This document shows positions 42,265 through 50,918 of a DNA stretch of 52,625 bases, piece by piece. The notes under the pieces are model-generated. The model was not told the origin of the DNA, did not search any database, and saw nothing but the letters and a program-made list of their open reading frames with translations. Source of the DNA: Castellaniella sp. UBA6218 (GTDB lineage: Bacteria > Pseudomonadota > Gammaproteobacteria > Burkholderiales > Burkholderiaceae_B). The position numbers were made by a program, and so were the translations under genes. Location: assembly GCA_002421865.1 (NCBI GenBank), contig DISE01000030.1, positions 1 to 52,625 of the forward strand. The letters are read 5' to 3'. Within the stretch, counting starts at the first letter, position 1; every line of letters starts with the position of its first letter.

Positions 42265-43311
42265 ATGCTGATCATCGGATTCGAAAGCTCCTGCGACGAG
42301 ACCGGCGTGGCCGTGGCGTGCACTGAACGCGGCCTGCTGGCGCACGCCCTGCACAGCCAGGTCGCCATGCACCGGGACTACGGCGGCGTGGTGCCGGAAC
42401 TGGCCTCGCGTGATCATATCCGCCGCATCGTGCCGCTCACGCGGCAGGTGCTGGACGAAGCCGGCGTGCGCCCGGACGATCTCGACGCGGTGGCTTATAC
42501 GGCCGGTCCCGGTCTGGCCGGGGCCCTGCTGGTGGGTGCGGGCTTCGCCCGGGCCTTCGCCTGGGCCCGGGATTTGCCCGCGATCCCCATCCATCACCTC
42601 GAAGGCCATCTGCTGTCGCCCCTGCTGGCCGAAGAGACACCCGGCTTCCCGTTCGTGGCGTTGCTGGTGTCGGGCGGCCATACCCAGTTGATGCGGGTCG
42701 AGGGCGTGGGCCGCTACGAATTGCTGGGCGAGACGCTGGACGACGCAGCCGGCGAGGCCTTCGACAAGAGCGCCAAGCTGCTGGGGCTGGGCTATCCGGG
42801 CGGACCGGAACTGTCACGCCTGGCCGAGGACGGCGACCCGCGCGCGCAAGCGTTGCCGCGCCCCATGCTGCACAGCGGCGATCTGGATTTCAGCTTCAGC
42901 GGCCTGAAGACGGCCGTGCTGACCCGGATGCGGGCCCTGCGGGACGCGGGCCTCGATACCGACTACGCGGCTCGTGCCGATCTGGCTGCCTCGACCGAGG
43001 CGGCCATCGTCGATGTGTTGGCGGCCAAGTCGCTGGAGGCGCTGCGCCGTACGGGCCTGAAGACTCTGGTCGTGGCGGGCGGCGTGGGCGCCAACCGGCA
43101 TTTGCGCGCCCGGCTGCGCGAAGCGCTGGACGTCTCGGGCGGGCAGGTGCACTTTCCGCCCTTGCACCTGTGCACCGACAATGGCGCGATGATCGCCTGG
43201 GCGGCCGTCCTGCGGGTGCGTGCCGGGCTGGTCGATCTGCCGTCCTTGCGCGGCGATGCCGCCTTCGCGGTGCGGCCCCGCTGGGATCTGCGGGACGTCT
43301 GCGTCGCCTGA
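42265..43311 (+). CDS. tsaD: tRNA N6-adenosine threonylcarbamoyltransferase TsaD
   Basis: A 348-residue Kae1/Qri7 family enzyme that transfers threonylcarbamoyl to A37 of ANN-decoding tRNAs. It opens LIIGFESSCDETGVAV; metal-binding histidines are in IHHLEGHLLS; further motifs are LLVSGGHTQLM, DDAAGEAFDKSAKLLGLGYPGG, FSFSGLKTAV and VVAGGVGANRHLR, and DNGAMIAWA closes the active site. Start is ATG 42265, because upstream residues are in the promoter. It converges on plsY with 31 bases between. Confidence 0.97.
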   Translation: MLIIGFESSCDETGVAVACTERGLLAHALHSQVAMHRDYGGVVPELASRDHIRRIVPLTRQVLDEAGVRPDDLDAVAYTAGPGLAGALLVGAGFARAFAWARDLPAIPIHHLEGHLLSPLLAEETPGFPFVALLVSGGHTQLMRVEGVGRYELLGETLDDAAGEAFDKSAKLLGLGYPGGPELSRLAEDGDPRAQALPRPMLHSGDLDFSFSGLKTAVLTRMRALRDAGLDTDYAARADLAASTEAAIVDVLAAKSLEALRRTGLKTLVVAGGVGANRHLRARLREALDVSGGQVHFPPLHLCTDNGAMIAWAAVLRVRAGLVDLPSLRGDAAFAVRPRWDLRDVCVA

Positions 43312-43342
43312 GACACTCCCGGCGGGCCTGCCTGGGGCGCGC

Positions 43343-43984
43343 CTACTTTTTCTTCGCCCCGATCCTGCTTTCCTTGCCCGCCAGCAGCCGGGCGATGTTT
43401 TCGCGATGACGGGCCAGCAGCAGGACGCTGATCAGCACGATCACCGAGATGGTCAGCGCATCCGTGCGCCAGGCCACTTTGTCCCCCAGGATGTAGTAGA
43501 AGGGCGCGAAGACGGCCGCGAGGATCGCCGCCAGGGACGAATACCGTGTCACCCAGGCCACGATCAGCCAGGTGAGCGCGGTTGCCAGCGCCAGCCAGGG
43601 CTGCAGGGCCAGCAGCACGCCCAGGGCCGTGGCGACGCCCTTGCCGCCGCGAAAGCCCAGGAACAGCGGATACAAGTGGCCCAGAAAGGCGCCGAGGCCG
43701 GCCAGGGGGACCGCGGCTCCGGGCAGCAGGCCGCGCTGTGCGGCCCAGACGGCCAATGTCACGGCGAGCCAGCCCTTGGCCGCGTCGCCGAGCAAGGTCA
43801 GGACGGCCGCCGGCTTGTTGCCGCCACGCAGCACGTTGGTCGCTCCGGGATTGCCCGAGCCGAAGCTGCGCGGGTCTTTCAGGCCCATGACGCGGCTGAC
43901 CACGACGGCGAAGGGGACGGAGCCCATCAGATAGCCGATGAGCAGGGCGGCGGCCACGCCGAGCACGGAAGCGAAAGGAGTCAT
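43343..43984 (-). CDS. plsY: Glycerol-3-phosphate acyltransferase PlsY
   Basis: A 213-residue inner-membrane acyltransferase that uses acyl-phosphate to make lysophosphatidic acid. It has several hydrophobic helices and the three PlsY motifs: GSVPFAVVVSRVMGLKDPRSFGSGNPGATNVLR-type motif 1 (about 20-55), HLYPLFLGFRGGKGVAT motif 2, and the RHRENIARLL motif 3 near the C-terminus. The C-terminus is lysine-rich. TAAAAT (minus, 44033-44038) could be its -10. Confidence 0.95.
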   Translation of the reverse strand: MTPFASVLGVAAALLIGYLMGSVPFAVVVSRVMGLKDPRSFGSGNPGATNVLRGGNKPAAVLTLLGDAAKGWLAVTLAVWAAQRGLLPGAAVPLAGLGAFLGHLYPLFLGFRGGKGVATALGVLLALQPWLALATALTWLIVAWVTRYSSLAAILAAVFAPFYYILGDKVAWRTDALTISVIVLISVLLLARHRENIARLLAGKESRIGAKKK

Positions 43985-44076
43985 GGCGAAGGGGAGTGGC
44001 GGGGCGGCCCGCGAGAGGTGGGTGATGCGCGCATTTTAAAGGAAGCGCGGCACAAGTCCTCGCGGCGGGGCGCGGG

Positions 44077-44082
44077 TACAAT
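44077..44082 (+). promoter_or_regulatory. Candidate -10 (TACAAT) of the surE operon
   Basis: TACAAT lies 35 bases before the surE ATG in the 132-base region divergent from plsY. The -35 region is poor. Confidence 0.4.
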
Positions 44083-44116
44083 TCGCACCATCCGGTTTCA
44101 GGCGGGAACGAAGAAA

Positions 44117-44863
44117 ATGCGCATCCTGGTGTCCAACGATGATGGCTACAATGCGGCGGGGATCGAGGCCCTGGCTGCGGCGCTGCGGCCCTTGGGCGAC
44201 GTCACGGTGGTGGCACCGGAGACCAATTGCAGCGCCGCCTCCAATTCGCTGACGTTGCGCCGACCCCTGTCGGTGCGCCAGGCGGCCAACGGCTTCCATT
44301 TCATCAACGGCACGCCCTCGGACTGTGTCCATGTGGCGCTGACCGGCCTCCTGGGATTCAGACCCGACCTGCTGGTCTCGGGCATCAACAATGGGGCAAA
44401 CATGGGGGACGACACCCTGTATTCGGGCACGGTGGCGGCCGCGATGGAGGGCTATCTGTTCGGCGTGCCGTCCATGGCCTTTTCCCTGGTGGACCGGGAA
44501 TGGCGTCACCTGGACTGCGCCGCCCGGGTGGCTCACGATCTGGTGGCACGGTTCCGCGACCGGCCCTGGGACGAGCCGCTGCTGCTGAATGTCAACATTC
44601 CGGCTGTGCCCCATCGCGATCTGACGGGCCTGCGCACCACTAGGCTGGGGCGCCGCCATCCGGCCGAGCCCGTCATCCGCAGCACCACGCCCTACGGCGA
44701 CACTGTCTACTGGATCGGCCCGGTGGGACGGGCGCTGGATGGGGGCGCCGAGACGGATTTCGGCGCCATCGAGGCACGCGCCGTGTCGATGACCCCCCTG
44801 CGCGTCGATCTCACGGATCATGCGCGGACCGATGCGATCGCCCGCTGGATGGAAGAGCAATGA
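44117..44863 (+). CDS. surE: 5'/3'-nucleotidase SurE
   Basis: A 248-residue survival-protein-E phosphatase that dephosphorylates nucleoside monophosphates. MRILVSNDDGYNAAGI carries metal ligands D8 and D9. VVAPETNCSAASNSLTL, NGTPSDCVHVAL and the metal asparagine in VSGINNGANMGDDTLYSGTVAAAMEG complete the site. It is first of five to six co-directional genes. Its stop overlaps the pcm start as ATGA. Confidence 0.96.
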   Translation: MRILVSNDDGYNAAGIEALAAALRPLGDVTVVAPETNCSAASNSLTLRRPLSVRQAANGFHFINGTPSDCVHVALTGLLGFRPDLLVSGINNGANMGDDTLYSGTVAAAMEGYLFGVPSMAFSLVDREWRHLDCAARVAHDLVARFRDRPWDEPLLLNVNIPAVPHRDLTGLRTTRLGRRHPAEPVIRSTTPYGDTVYWIGPVGRALDGGAETDFGAIEARAVSMTPLRVDLTDHARTDAIARWMEEQ

Positions 44864-45681
44864 GCAAGCCGCGACATCCGCTGGACAAGCCTTCCCGCAG
44901 CGCGCGGGTTTCCCCGACGGGTTCCGCGTTGGGGCCCGGCTATTCGGCCGCCAACAGCAACACGCGCATTCACGGACCGCGCCCGTTCACCCTGCCGTCA
45001 TCCCCGACCCGGGCGTCCGAGGCGCCCGCCGCCAATCTGGGCCTGAATTCCGACCGGCTGCGCCTGCAGATGGTGCAGCGCCTGCGCGAACAAGGCATCG
45101 TCGACGAGCGTGTACTGTCGGCCATGCAGGCGGTGCCGCGCCACCTGTTCGTGGACCAGGGTCTGGCCAGCCGGGCCTACGAGGACGCCGCCCTGCCGAT
45201 CGGCTATGGCCAGACGATTTCCCAGCCTTGGGTGGTGGCGCACATGCTGAGCGTCATGTGCGATGGCCGCACGCCGGGAAAGGTTCTGGAGATCGGCGCC
45301 GGCTGCGGCTACCAGGCCGCCGTGCTGGCCCAGTTCGTGCCCGAGGTCCATGCCATCGAACGGGTGCGCGGCCTGTACGAGCAGGCGCGCCTGAATCTCG
45401 CCCAGGGCCGGGCCCGTGGCCGCGTGCGCCTGACCTTCGGCGACGGGATGCAGGGGCTGGAACATCGTGCGCCCTTCGATGGCATTGTCGTCGCCGCCGC
45501 GGGGGTTAAAATCCCTGAAGCTTTGCTGCACCAGCTGGCCGTTGGGGCGCGTCTGATCGCTCCGGAAGGCACGGCGCATCAAAGGCTGATCCTGATCGAG
45601 CGCACCGGGCCGTCATCCTGGCACCGGCGCGAGCTCGAAGATGTCCGATTCGTACCGCTGCGTCCCGGCACGCAGACCTAA
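44860..45681 (+). CDS. pcm: Protein-L-isoaspartate O-methyltransferase Pcm
   Basis: A 273-residue SAM-dependent enzyme that repairs isoaspartyl damage. SAM motif I is VLEIGAGCGYQAAVLA; the substrate-binding loop is GYGQTISQPWVVAHM. About 65 residues precede the usual beginning (LRLQMVQRLREQGI) and look disordered, rich in Ser, Pro, Arg and Asn. The ATGA overlap with surE supports the long form, but an internal start cannot be excluded. Confidence 0.93.
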   Translation: MSKPRHPLDKPSRSARVSPTGSALGPGYSAANSNTRIHGPRPFTLPSSPTRASEAPAANLGLNSDRLRLQMVQRLREQGIVDERVLSAMQAVPRHLFVDQGLASRAYEDAALPIGYGQTISQPWVVAHMLSVMCDGRTPGKVLEIGAGCGYQAAVLAQFVPEVHAIERVRGLYEQARLNLAQGRARGRVRLTFGDGMQGLEHRAPFDGIVVAAAGVKIPEALLHQLAVGARLIAPEGTAHQRLILIERTGPSSWHRRELEDVRFVPLRPGTQT

Positions 45682-45694
45682 GTAGGAGAACCAC

Positions 45695-46564
45695 ATGCTC
45701 GATGGGACGCTGGTGACAGATGCTCCGTTCACCCAACCGCCGCACACCGGGCGGTTTTTGTCGCATCGCCGTCCCAAGGCGAAAACGGCCCTGCTGCTGG
45801 CCGTCCTGCTGTCGGCCGCCGTCCTTGCCGGCTGCGCCTCGCGCTCCGCGCGCGCGCCTGTTTCCGATCACTCCCGCGGCGGCGCCGCCTCCACGGCGGG
45901 CGCCCAGGCCAAGGGCACCTACGTCGTGCGGGCGGGCGACACGCTCTACAAGATCGCCCAGGATCATGGGATGGAGGTCTCGCGCCTGGCGCAGTTGAAC
46001 AACATCAGCGATCCGACCCAGTTGGCCATTGGCCAGGTCCTGCGTCTCGACAGTGGCACGCCGATGCCCTCGGGCGGCTCGACGGCCACGACGGCGCCGG
46101 TCAAGACCACGGCGTCTCCGGCCGGCGGAGAAAGCGCCGGGACCGCCGGCAGCGCGCCCGCGCCGGTCGAAACCTCCGCTTCACGCGCCGGCGATGCGGG
46201 CCTGATTTCCTGGGGCTGGCCCAGCAACGGCAAGATCATCCAGGGCTTCAACGCCACCACCAAGGGCATCGACATCGAAGGCTCGGTGGGCGCGCCCGTG
46301 ACGGCCGCCGCCGAGGGCAAAGTCATGTACGCGGGCAACGGCGTGCGCGGCCTGGGCAACCTGATCCTGCTGGGCCACAGCAACGGCTTCATCACGGCTT
46401 ATGCCCACAACCAGTCCCTGCTGGTCAAGACCGGCGAATCCGTGAAAAAAGGCGCGAAGATCGCCACGCTGGGCCAGAGCGACACCACTTCGCCCCGCCT
46501 GCACTTCGAGATCCGCCGCCGCGGCACACCCGTGAACCCCCTGTCCTATCTGCCGTCACGATGA
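45695..46564 (+). CDS. nlpD: NlpD-like lipoprotein, LysM plus degenerate LytM (M23) domain
   Basis: A 289-residue outer-membrane lipoprotein. The lipobox is LAGC with C47, after an unusually long N-region. A LysM domain (GTYVVRAGDTLYKIAQ...IGQVLRL, about 73-118) binds peptidoglycan, followed by a Thr/Ala/Pro linker. The LytM domain (from about 165) lacks the first zinc histidine (TTKGIDI, not HxGxD) and the first of the final HxH pair (RLHFEIR). This fits NlpD, which activates amidases at the septum instead of cutting peptidoglycan. AGGAGA precedes the ATG. Confidence 0.92.
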   Translation: MLDGTLVTDAPFTQPPHTGRFLSHRRPKAKTALLLAVLLSAAVLAGCASRSARAPVSDHSRGGAASTAGAQAKGTYVVRAGDTLYKIAQDHGMEVSRLAQLNNISDPTQLAIGQVLRLDSGTPMPSGGSTATTAPVKTTASPAGGESAGTAGSAPAPVETSASRAGDAGLISWGWPSNGKIIQGFNATTKGIDIEGSVGAPVTAAAEGKVMYAGNGVRGLGNLILLGHSNGFITAYAHNQSLLVKTGESVKKGAKIATLGQSDTTSPRLHFEIRRRGTPVNPLSYLPSR

Positions 46565-47340
46565 TCCCGACGCTGGTCTTCGATCTGGAAACGATCCCGG
46601 ATGCGGACGGTCTGCGGCGGCTGGATCCGCAGTGGGCCGACCTGTCCGACGCCGACCTGATCGAGGCTGCGCTGGCCCGGCGCCGCGAGACACACGGCAA
46701 CGATTTCCTGCCACTGCACCTGCAGAAAATCGCCGTCATCGGCTGCGTGTTCCGCGACGACCAGGGTTTTCGCGTCCGCACCCTGGGTCAGGCCGACGAT
46801 CCGGAGGAGACCCTGATCGCGGGTTTCTTCAAGACCATCGGCCATTACACGCCCACCCTGGTCAGCTGGAACGGCTCGGGCTTCGACCTGCCGGTCCTGC
46901 ACTATCGAAGCCTGATCCACGGCGTGGCCGCGCCGCGCTATTGGGACACAGGCGAGGATGACCGCGATTTCCGTTTCAACAACTACCTGAACCGCTACCA
47001 CACCCGCCACGTCGACCTGATGGACGTGCTGGCGAAGTTCAATGGCCGCGCCAACGCGCCGCTGGACCAGCTGGCAAAACTGTGCGGCTTTCCCGGCAAA
47101 CTCGACATGGATGGCGGCCAGGTCTGGCAGGCCTGGCACGCGGGGGACCGGGATCACGTGCGCAACTACTGCGAGACGGATGTGGTCAACACCTGGCTGG
47201 TGTATTGCCGTTACCGCCTGATCAAGGGCGAACTCGACGCCGCAGCCTATGCGGCCGAACTCGCACTGGTGCGCGACACCCTGACGGCGATCGACGCACC
47301 GCACTGGAAAGCATTCCTCTCCGCCTGGCCTCATGTCTGA
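46561..47340 (+). CDS. Predicted 3'-5' exonuclease, PolB-exo-like (DnaQ/RNase H fold)
   Basis: A 259-residue DEDD-type nuclease. Exo I is VFDLETI with D8 and E10. Exo II is VSWNGSGFDLPVL, and Exo III is YCETDVVNTWLVY. It resembles the DNA_pol_B_exo2 family found beside rlmD in several betaproteobacteria. The substrate is unknown; DNA repair or RNA trimming are both possible. It overlaps nlpD by four bases and rlmD by eight. Confidence 0.85.
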   Translation: MIPTLVFDLETIPDADGLRRLDPQWADLSDADLIEAALARRRETHGNDFLPLHLQKIAVIGCVFRDDQGFRVRTLGQADDPEETLIAGFFKTIGHYTPTLVSWNGSGFDLPVLHYRSLIHGVAAPRYWDTGEDDRDFRFNNYLNRYHTRHVDLMDVLAKFNGRANAPLDQLAKLCGFPGKLDMDGGQVWQAWHAGDRDHVRNYCETDVVNTWLVYCRYRLIKGELDAAAYAAELALVRDTLTAIDAPHWKAFLSAWPHV

Positions 47341-48655
47341 ACCCATCCTGTTGTCCCTGGACGTCGAATCGCTGGATCTCGAAGGCCAGGGCATTGCCCA
47401 TCACGAGGGCAAAGTCGTCTTCATCGAGGGCGCGCTGCCCGGCGAGCGGGTGCTGGCCCGCGTGACGCGGCGCAAGCCATCCTTCGACAAGGCCAAGGTC
47501 GAGCGTGTGCTGCGCGCTTCCTCGCAGCGCACCCGGCCCCCGTGTCCTCATTTCGGCGTCTGCGGGGGCTGTGCCATGCAGCACCTGGAGCCGGCCGCCC
47601 AGATGGCCGTCAAACAGCGTTCCCTGGAAGACGCCCTGGCGCACATCGGCAAGGTCAGGCCACGGCAGATCCTGCCGGCACTGCAGGGGCCGACTTTCGG
47701 CTACCGCCATCGTGCCCGCCTGTCCGTGCGCCTGGTGCCGAAAAAAGGCGGCGTGCTGGTGGGGTTCCGCGAGCGCGCCAGCAGCTATGTGGCCGACATG
47801 CAGTCCTGTCTGGTGCTGCCGCCGCATGTCTCGGCCCTGCTGATGCCGCTGCGGGAATTGATCGGCGGTCTGTCGCGTCCCGACCGCATGCCGCAGATCG
47901 AGGTGGCCGTCGGCGACGAGGCCACCGTCTTTTGCCTGCGTCACCTGGAACCCCTGACGCCTTCCGATCTGGACAGCCTGCGCGATTTCGGCGCGCGGCA
48001 CCACATTGATTGGTGGCTGCAGCCGAAGGGGCCGGAAACGGCCCATCCCCTGGACCCGGCACGCGCCGATGTCCTGGCCTACGCGTTGCCGGCCTATGGC
48101 TTGCGCATGCATTACCGGCCGGCCGATTTCACCCAGGTCAATCCGCACATCAACCAGGCGCTGATCGGGCGCGCGCTGAGCCTGCTGGAAATCCAGCCCG
48201 GCGACCGCGTGGCCGACCTGTTCTGCGGTCTGGGCAATTTCAGTCTGCCGCTGGCTACGCAGTGCCGCGCGGTCGTCGGTGTCGAGGGCAGTGCCACGCT
48301 GGTGACCCGCGCCCGAGAGGATGCCGCCCGCCAGGGCCTGGCGGACAAGACCGAATTCACCGAGCTCAATCTGTTCGAGATCGACGCCGGCTGGCTGCGC
48401 GACCTGGGCTATTTCGATCGGATGCTGATCGATCCTCCGCGCGAGGGCGCCCTGGCCGTGGCGCAGGCCCTGGCGGATCTGGCGCCCCGGGAACGTCCGC
48501 GCCGTGTCGTGTATGTGTCCTGCAATCCCGCCACGCTGGCCCGCGATGCCGGCCTGCTGTGTCATGTGGGCGGATGGACACTGAAGGCCGCGGGCGCGGT
48601 CAATATGTTCCCGCACACGGCGCACGTGGAGTCGATCGCGGTCTTCGAACCCTGA
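47333..48655 (+). CDS. rlmD: 23S rRNA (uracil(1939)-C(5))-methyltransferase RlmD
   Basis: A 440-residue SAM-dependent enzyme. The N-terminal TRAM domain (about 1-60) is followed by a 4Fe-4S cluster motif, CPHFGVCGGCAMQHL. The Rossmann core has FTQVNPHINQALIGRAL, VADLFCGLGNFSLPLA and IDPPREGA. The catalytic cysteine is in YVSCNPATLARD. It overlaps the exonuclease by eight bases. Confidence 0.95.
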   Translation: MSEPILLSLDVESLDLEGQGIAHHEGKVVFIEGALPGERVLARVTRRKPSFDKAKVERVLRASSQRTRPPCPHFGVCGGCAMQHLEPAAQMAVKQRSLEDALAHIGKVRPRQILPALQGPTFGYRHRARLSVRLVPKKGGVLVGFRERASSYVADMQSCLVLPPHVSALLMPLRELIGGLSRPDRMPQIEVAVGDEATVFCLRHLEPLTPSDLDSLRDFGARHHIDWWLQPKGPETAHPLDPARADVLAYALPAYGLRMHYRPADFTQVNPHINQALIGRALSLLEIQPGDRVADLFCGLGNFSLPLATQCRAVVGVEGSATLVTRAREDAARQGLADKTEFTELNLFEIDAGWLRDLGYFDRMLIDPPREGALAVAQALADLAPRERPRRVVYVSCNPATLARDAGLLCHVGGWTLKAAGAVNMFPHTAHVESIAVFEP

Positions 48656-48665
48656 AGGGCACCGC

Positions 48666-49883
48666 ATGGGCCATGGGAATGCCGCTCCGGATGCTCAAGG
48701 CAAGCGCGCCATCCCGCGCACGGTCTGGATGCTGGGCCTGGTCAGCCTGTTCATGGATCTTTCGTCGGAACTGATCCACAGCTTGCTGCCGATCTTCCTG
48801 GTGTCGGGCCTGGGCGCCAGCATGTTGGCCGTCGGCGTCATCGAAGGCGTGGCCGAGGCGTCCGCGCTGATCGTCAAGGTTTTTTCCGGCGCGATCAGCG
48901 ACTGGCTGGGCCGGCGCAAGGGCCTGCTGCTGGCCGGTTACGGTCTGGCGGCCTTGAGCAAGCCCCTGTTCCCGCTGGCGCATTCGGTGGGCACAGTGTT
49001 CGCCGCCCGTTTTGTCGACCGGATCGGCAAGGGCATCCGGGGCGCGCCGCGCGATGCCCTGGTGGCGGATGTGACACCGCCTGAAATCCGCGGCGCGGCC
49101 TTCGGGCTGCGCCAGTCCATGGACACGGTGGGCGCGGTCCTGGGACCGGGTCTGGCGGTCGTGCTGATGCTGGCCTTCACGGACATCCGGCATGTCCTGT
49201 GGTTCGCCGTGGCGCCCGGCATCGTCGCCATGGCCCTGCTGTTCTGGGGGGTGCGCGAGGCGCGTTCCGATCGGGGCGAGGCCAGGCCGTTCCGCTCGCC
49301 CATCCGCTGGAACGCGGCGCGCGGTTTCGGCGCCGCCTATTGGCGGGTCGTGGCGATCGGCGCCGTGTTCACGCTGGCGCGTTTCAGCGAGGCCTTCCTG
49401 ATCCTGCGCGGTCAGGACATGGGCCTGAGCGCCGCCTGGGCGCCCGCCGTGCTGATCGTGATGTCGCTGTTCTTCATGTTGTCGGCCTATCCGGCCGGCT
49501 GGCTGTCGGACCGTGTGCCGCGTACCGCTGTCCTGGCGGTCGGCCTGGTCCTGCTGGTGCTGGCGGATCTGGCGTTGGCGGCCACGGGCGGCGGCGCCTG
49601 GGCGCTGCTGGCGGGCTCGGCGCTGTGGGGGCTGCACATGGGCTTCAGCCAGGGCATCCTGTCAGCCATGGTGGCGGACACGACGCCCAAGGATATGAAG
49701 GGCACGGCCTTCGGGGTCTTCAACCTGGCCAGTGGCGTCTGCATGCTGCTGGCCAGCGTCCTGGCCGGCTGGCTGTGGCAGGATTGGGGGCCGTCCGCGA
49801 CCTTCCTGGCTGGCGCCGTTCTTGCGGCGGTGGCGCTGCTGGGACTGTGGATGCCTGCATGGCGTCTGAAAAGGGCCGGCTGA
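48666..49883 (+). CDS. MFS transporter
   Basis: A 405-residue major facilitator with about 12 hydrophobic segments. The N-terminal half has SLFMDLSSELIHSLLPIFL, the MFS motif A-like loop GAISDWLGRRKGLLLAGY, and DRIGKGIRGAPRDALVADV. The second half has GWLSDRVPRTAVLAVG. The subgroup is common and of unknown substrate. It begins 10 bases after rlmD with a modest Shine-Dalgarno, so it probably ends the operon. It converges on a LysR gene 43 bases on; no terminator is visible there. Confidence 0.88.
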   Translation: MGHGNAAPDAQGKRAIPRTVWMLGLVSLFMDLSSELIHSLLPIFLVSGLGASMLAVGVIEGVAEASALIVKVFSGAISDWLGRRKGLLLAGYGLAALSKPLFPLAHSVGTVFAARFVDRIGKGIRGAPRDALVADVTPPEIRGAAFGLRQSMDTVGAVLGPGLAVVLMLAFTDIRHVLWFAVAPGIVAMALLFWGVREARSDRGEARPFRSPIRWNAARGFGAAYWRVVAIGAVFTLARFSEAFLILRGQDMGLSAAWAPAVLIVMSLFFMLSAYPAGWLSDRVPRTAVLAVGLVLLVLADLALAATGGGAWALLAGSALWGLHMGFSQGILSAMVADTTPKDMKGTAFGVFNLASGVCMLLASVLAGWLWQDWGPSATFLAGAVLAAVALLGLWMPAWRLKRAG

Positions 49884-49926
49884 TCCCTCTGTCTGTCCGG
49901 CGCAGGCCGCGTTTGGCTTATGCGCT

Positions 49927-50811
49927 CTATGTGTAGGCGTGCTCGCGGAGAAAATCCAAGAAGGCCATGACGCGCGCCGAGTGTCGCCGTTCAGGGCTGA
50001 GCACCGCGCTGACAGGCAGCGCAGTGGTCTGATAATCATCGAGCACGGTGAGCACCTTGCCCTGTGCGACATCGGTTGCAAACAGCCATTCTGGCGATAG
50101 TGAAATGCCCAATCCGGCGAGCACCATCTCGCGGATGGCTTCACTGCTGTTGCTGGTCAGGTTGCCTCTGATTGAAACATCAATTTCTTCCGAGGCGCGC
50201 TTGAAGCGCCATATGTCGTAGTGCTCCAGCAAAGTGAAACCAATGCAGTTGTGGTCTGCGAGTCCGCCGGGATCGAGCGGTGTGCCGTGACGACGCAGAT
50301 AGGCGGGCGCCGCATAGACATACCGTGTGCTGGTGCCGAGCGGTACCGCCACCAAACCCTCGCTTCTGACCGCGCCGATCCGGATGGCCAGGTCGATATT
50401 TTCCTTGAGCAGGTCTTCGTTGTGATCGCTCAGGCGCAGGTCGATCACGACATCGGGATGACGCTTCAGGAATTCTCCTATCAGGGGTACCGCGCAGAGC
50501 CTCCCGTAGCTGACGGGTGCGGCAAGCCGGATGGGACCGGCGATCCGTTCATGGCCGCTGGAGAAACTGAGCGTCGCGGCCTCGATGTGGGCGAGAATTT
50601 CCTGGCATTGATCGTAGAAACGTCGTCCCTGGTCGGTCAGTGACAGCTGTCTGGTGCTGCGGGCGAACAACGGCCCGCCGAGATATTGCTCCAGCGCGCG
50701 AACCTGTTTGCTGACCGCCGGCTGCCCCAGGCCCAGCTCCCGTGCGGCCGCGGAAAAAGAACCGCGCTCCACGACGCGGACGAATGCGCCCATGCTTTCA
50801 AGCAGATCCAT
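49927..50811 (-). CDS. LysR-family regulator divergent from quinone oxidoreductase
   Basis: A 294-residue regulator. The HTH is in FSAAARELGLGQPAVSKQVRALE, and the effector domain begins near residue 90 (GPIRLAAPVSYGRLCAVPLI). This is the PA0477/DmlR-like branch common in Proteobacteria. It is transcribed away from the MDR gene with a 107-base AT-rich intergenic region. Codon use looks somewhat less GC-biased than the neighbours, a possible sign of transfer. It probably controls the oxidoreductase gene. Confidence 0.9.
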   Translation of the reverse strand: MDLLESMGAFVRVVERGSFSAAARELGLGQPAVSKQVRALEQYLGGPLFARSTRQLSLTDQGRRFYDQCQEILAHIEAATLSFSSGHERIAGPIRLAAPVSYGRLCAVPLIGEFLKRHPDVVIDLRLSDHNEDLLKENIDLAIRIGAVRSEGLVAVPLGTSTRYVYAAPAYLRRHGTPLDPGGLADHNCIGFTLLEHYDIWRFKRASEEIDVSIRGNLTSNSSEAIREMVLAGLGISLSPEWLFATDVAQGKVLTVLDDYQTTALPVSAVLSPERRHSARVMAFLDFLREHAYT

Positions 50812-50814
50812 GGA

Positions 50815-50836
50815 TATTCAAGTCTCTAAAGGAATA
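50815..50836. promoter_or_regulatory. Candidate LysR operator: TATTC-N12-GAATA inverted repeat
   Basis: A perfect 5-bp inverted repeat with 12-base spacer begins four bases upstream of the LysR start codon. It is about 56 bases upstream of the start implied by the MDR gene's -10 (TATATAAA at 50868-50875). It has the same 5-12-5 architecture as the site at 2461-2482. Binding here could activate the oxidoreductase gene and repress the regulator; this is inference. Confidence 0.4.
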
Positions 50837-50867
50837 AATGATATGCCAACCATGCTTCTTATCAGAA

Positions 50868-50875
50868 TATATAAA
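50868..50875 (+). promoter_or_regulatory. Candidate -10 (TATATAAA) of the oxidoreductase gene
   Basis: TATATA or TATAAA matches the -10 consensus, 51 bases before ATG 50919. No clear -35 is present, as in many activator-dependent promoters. Confidence 0.4.
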
Positions 50876-50918
50876 GCGCGGCAAGCTATCAGTGTTCATT
50901 TCACAGAGGTTCTACATC

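Noticed and set aside
45695..46564. Active M23 peptidoglycan endopeptidase
   Set aside because: Two of the zinc-ligand histidines are replaced, so the protein is better described as an NlpD-type non-catalytic activator.
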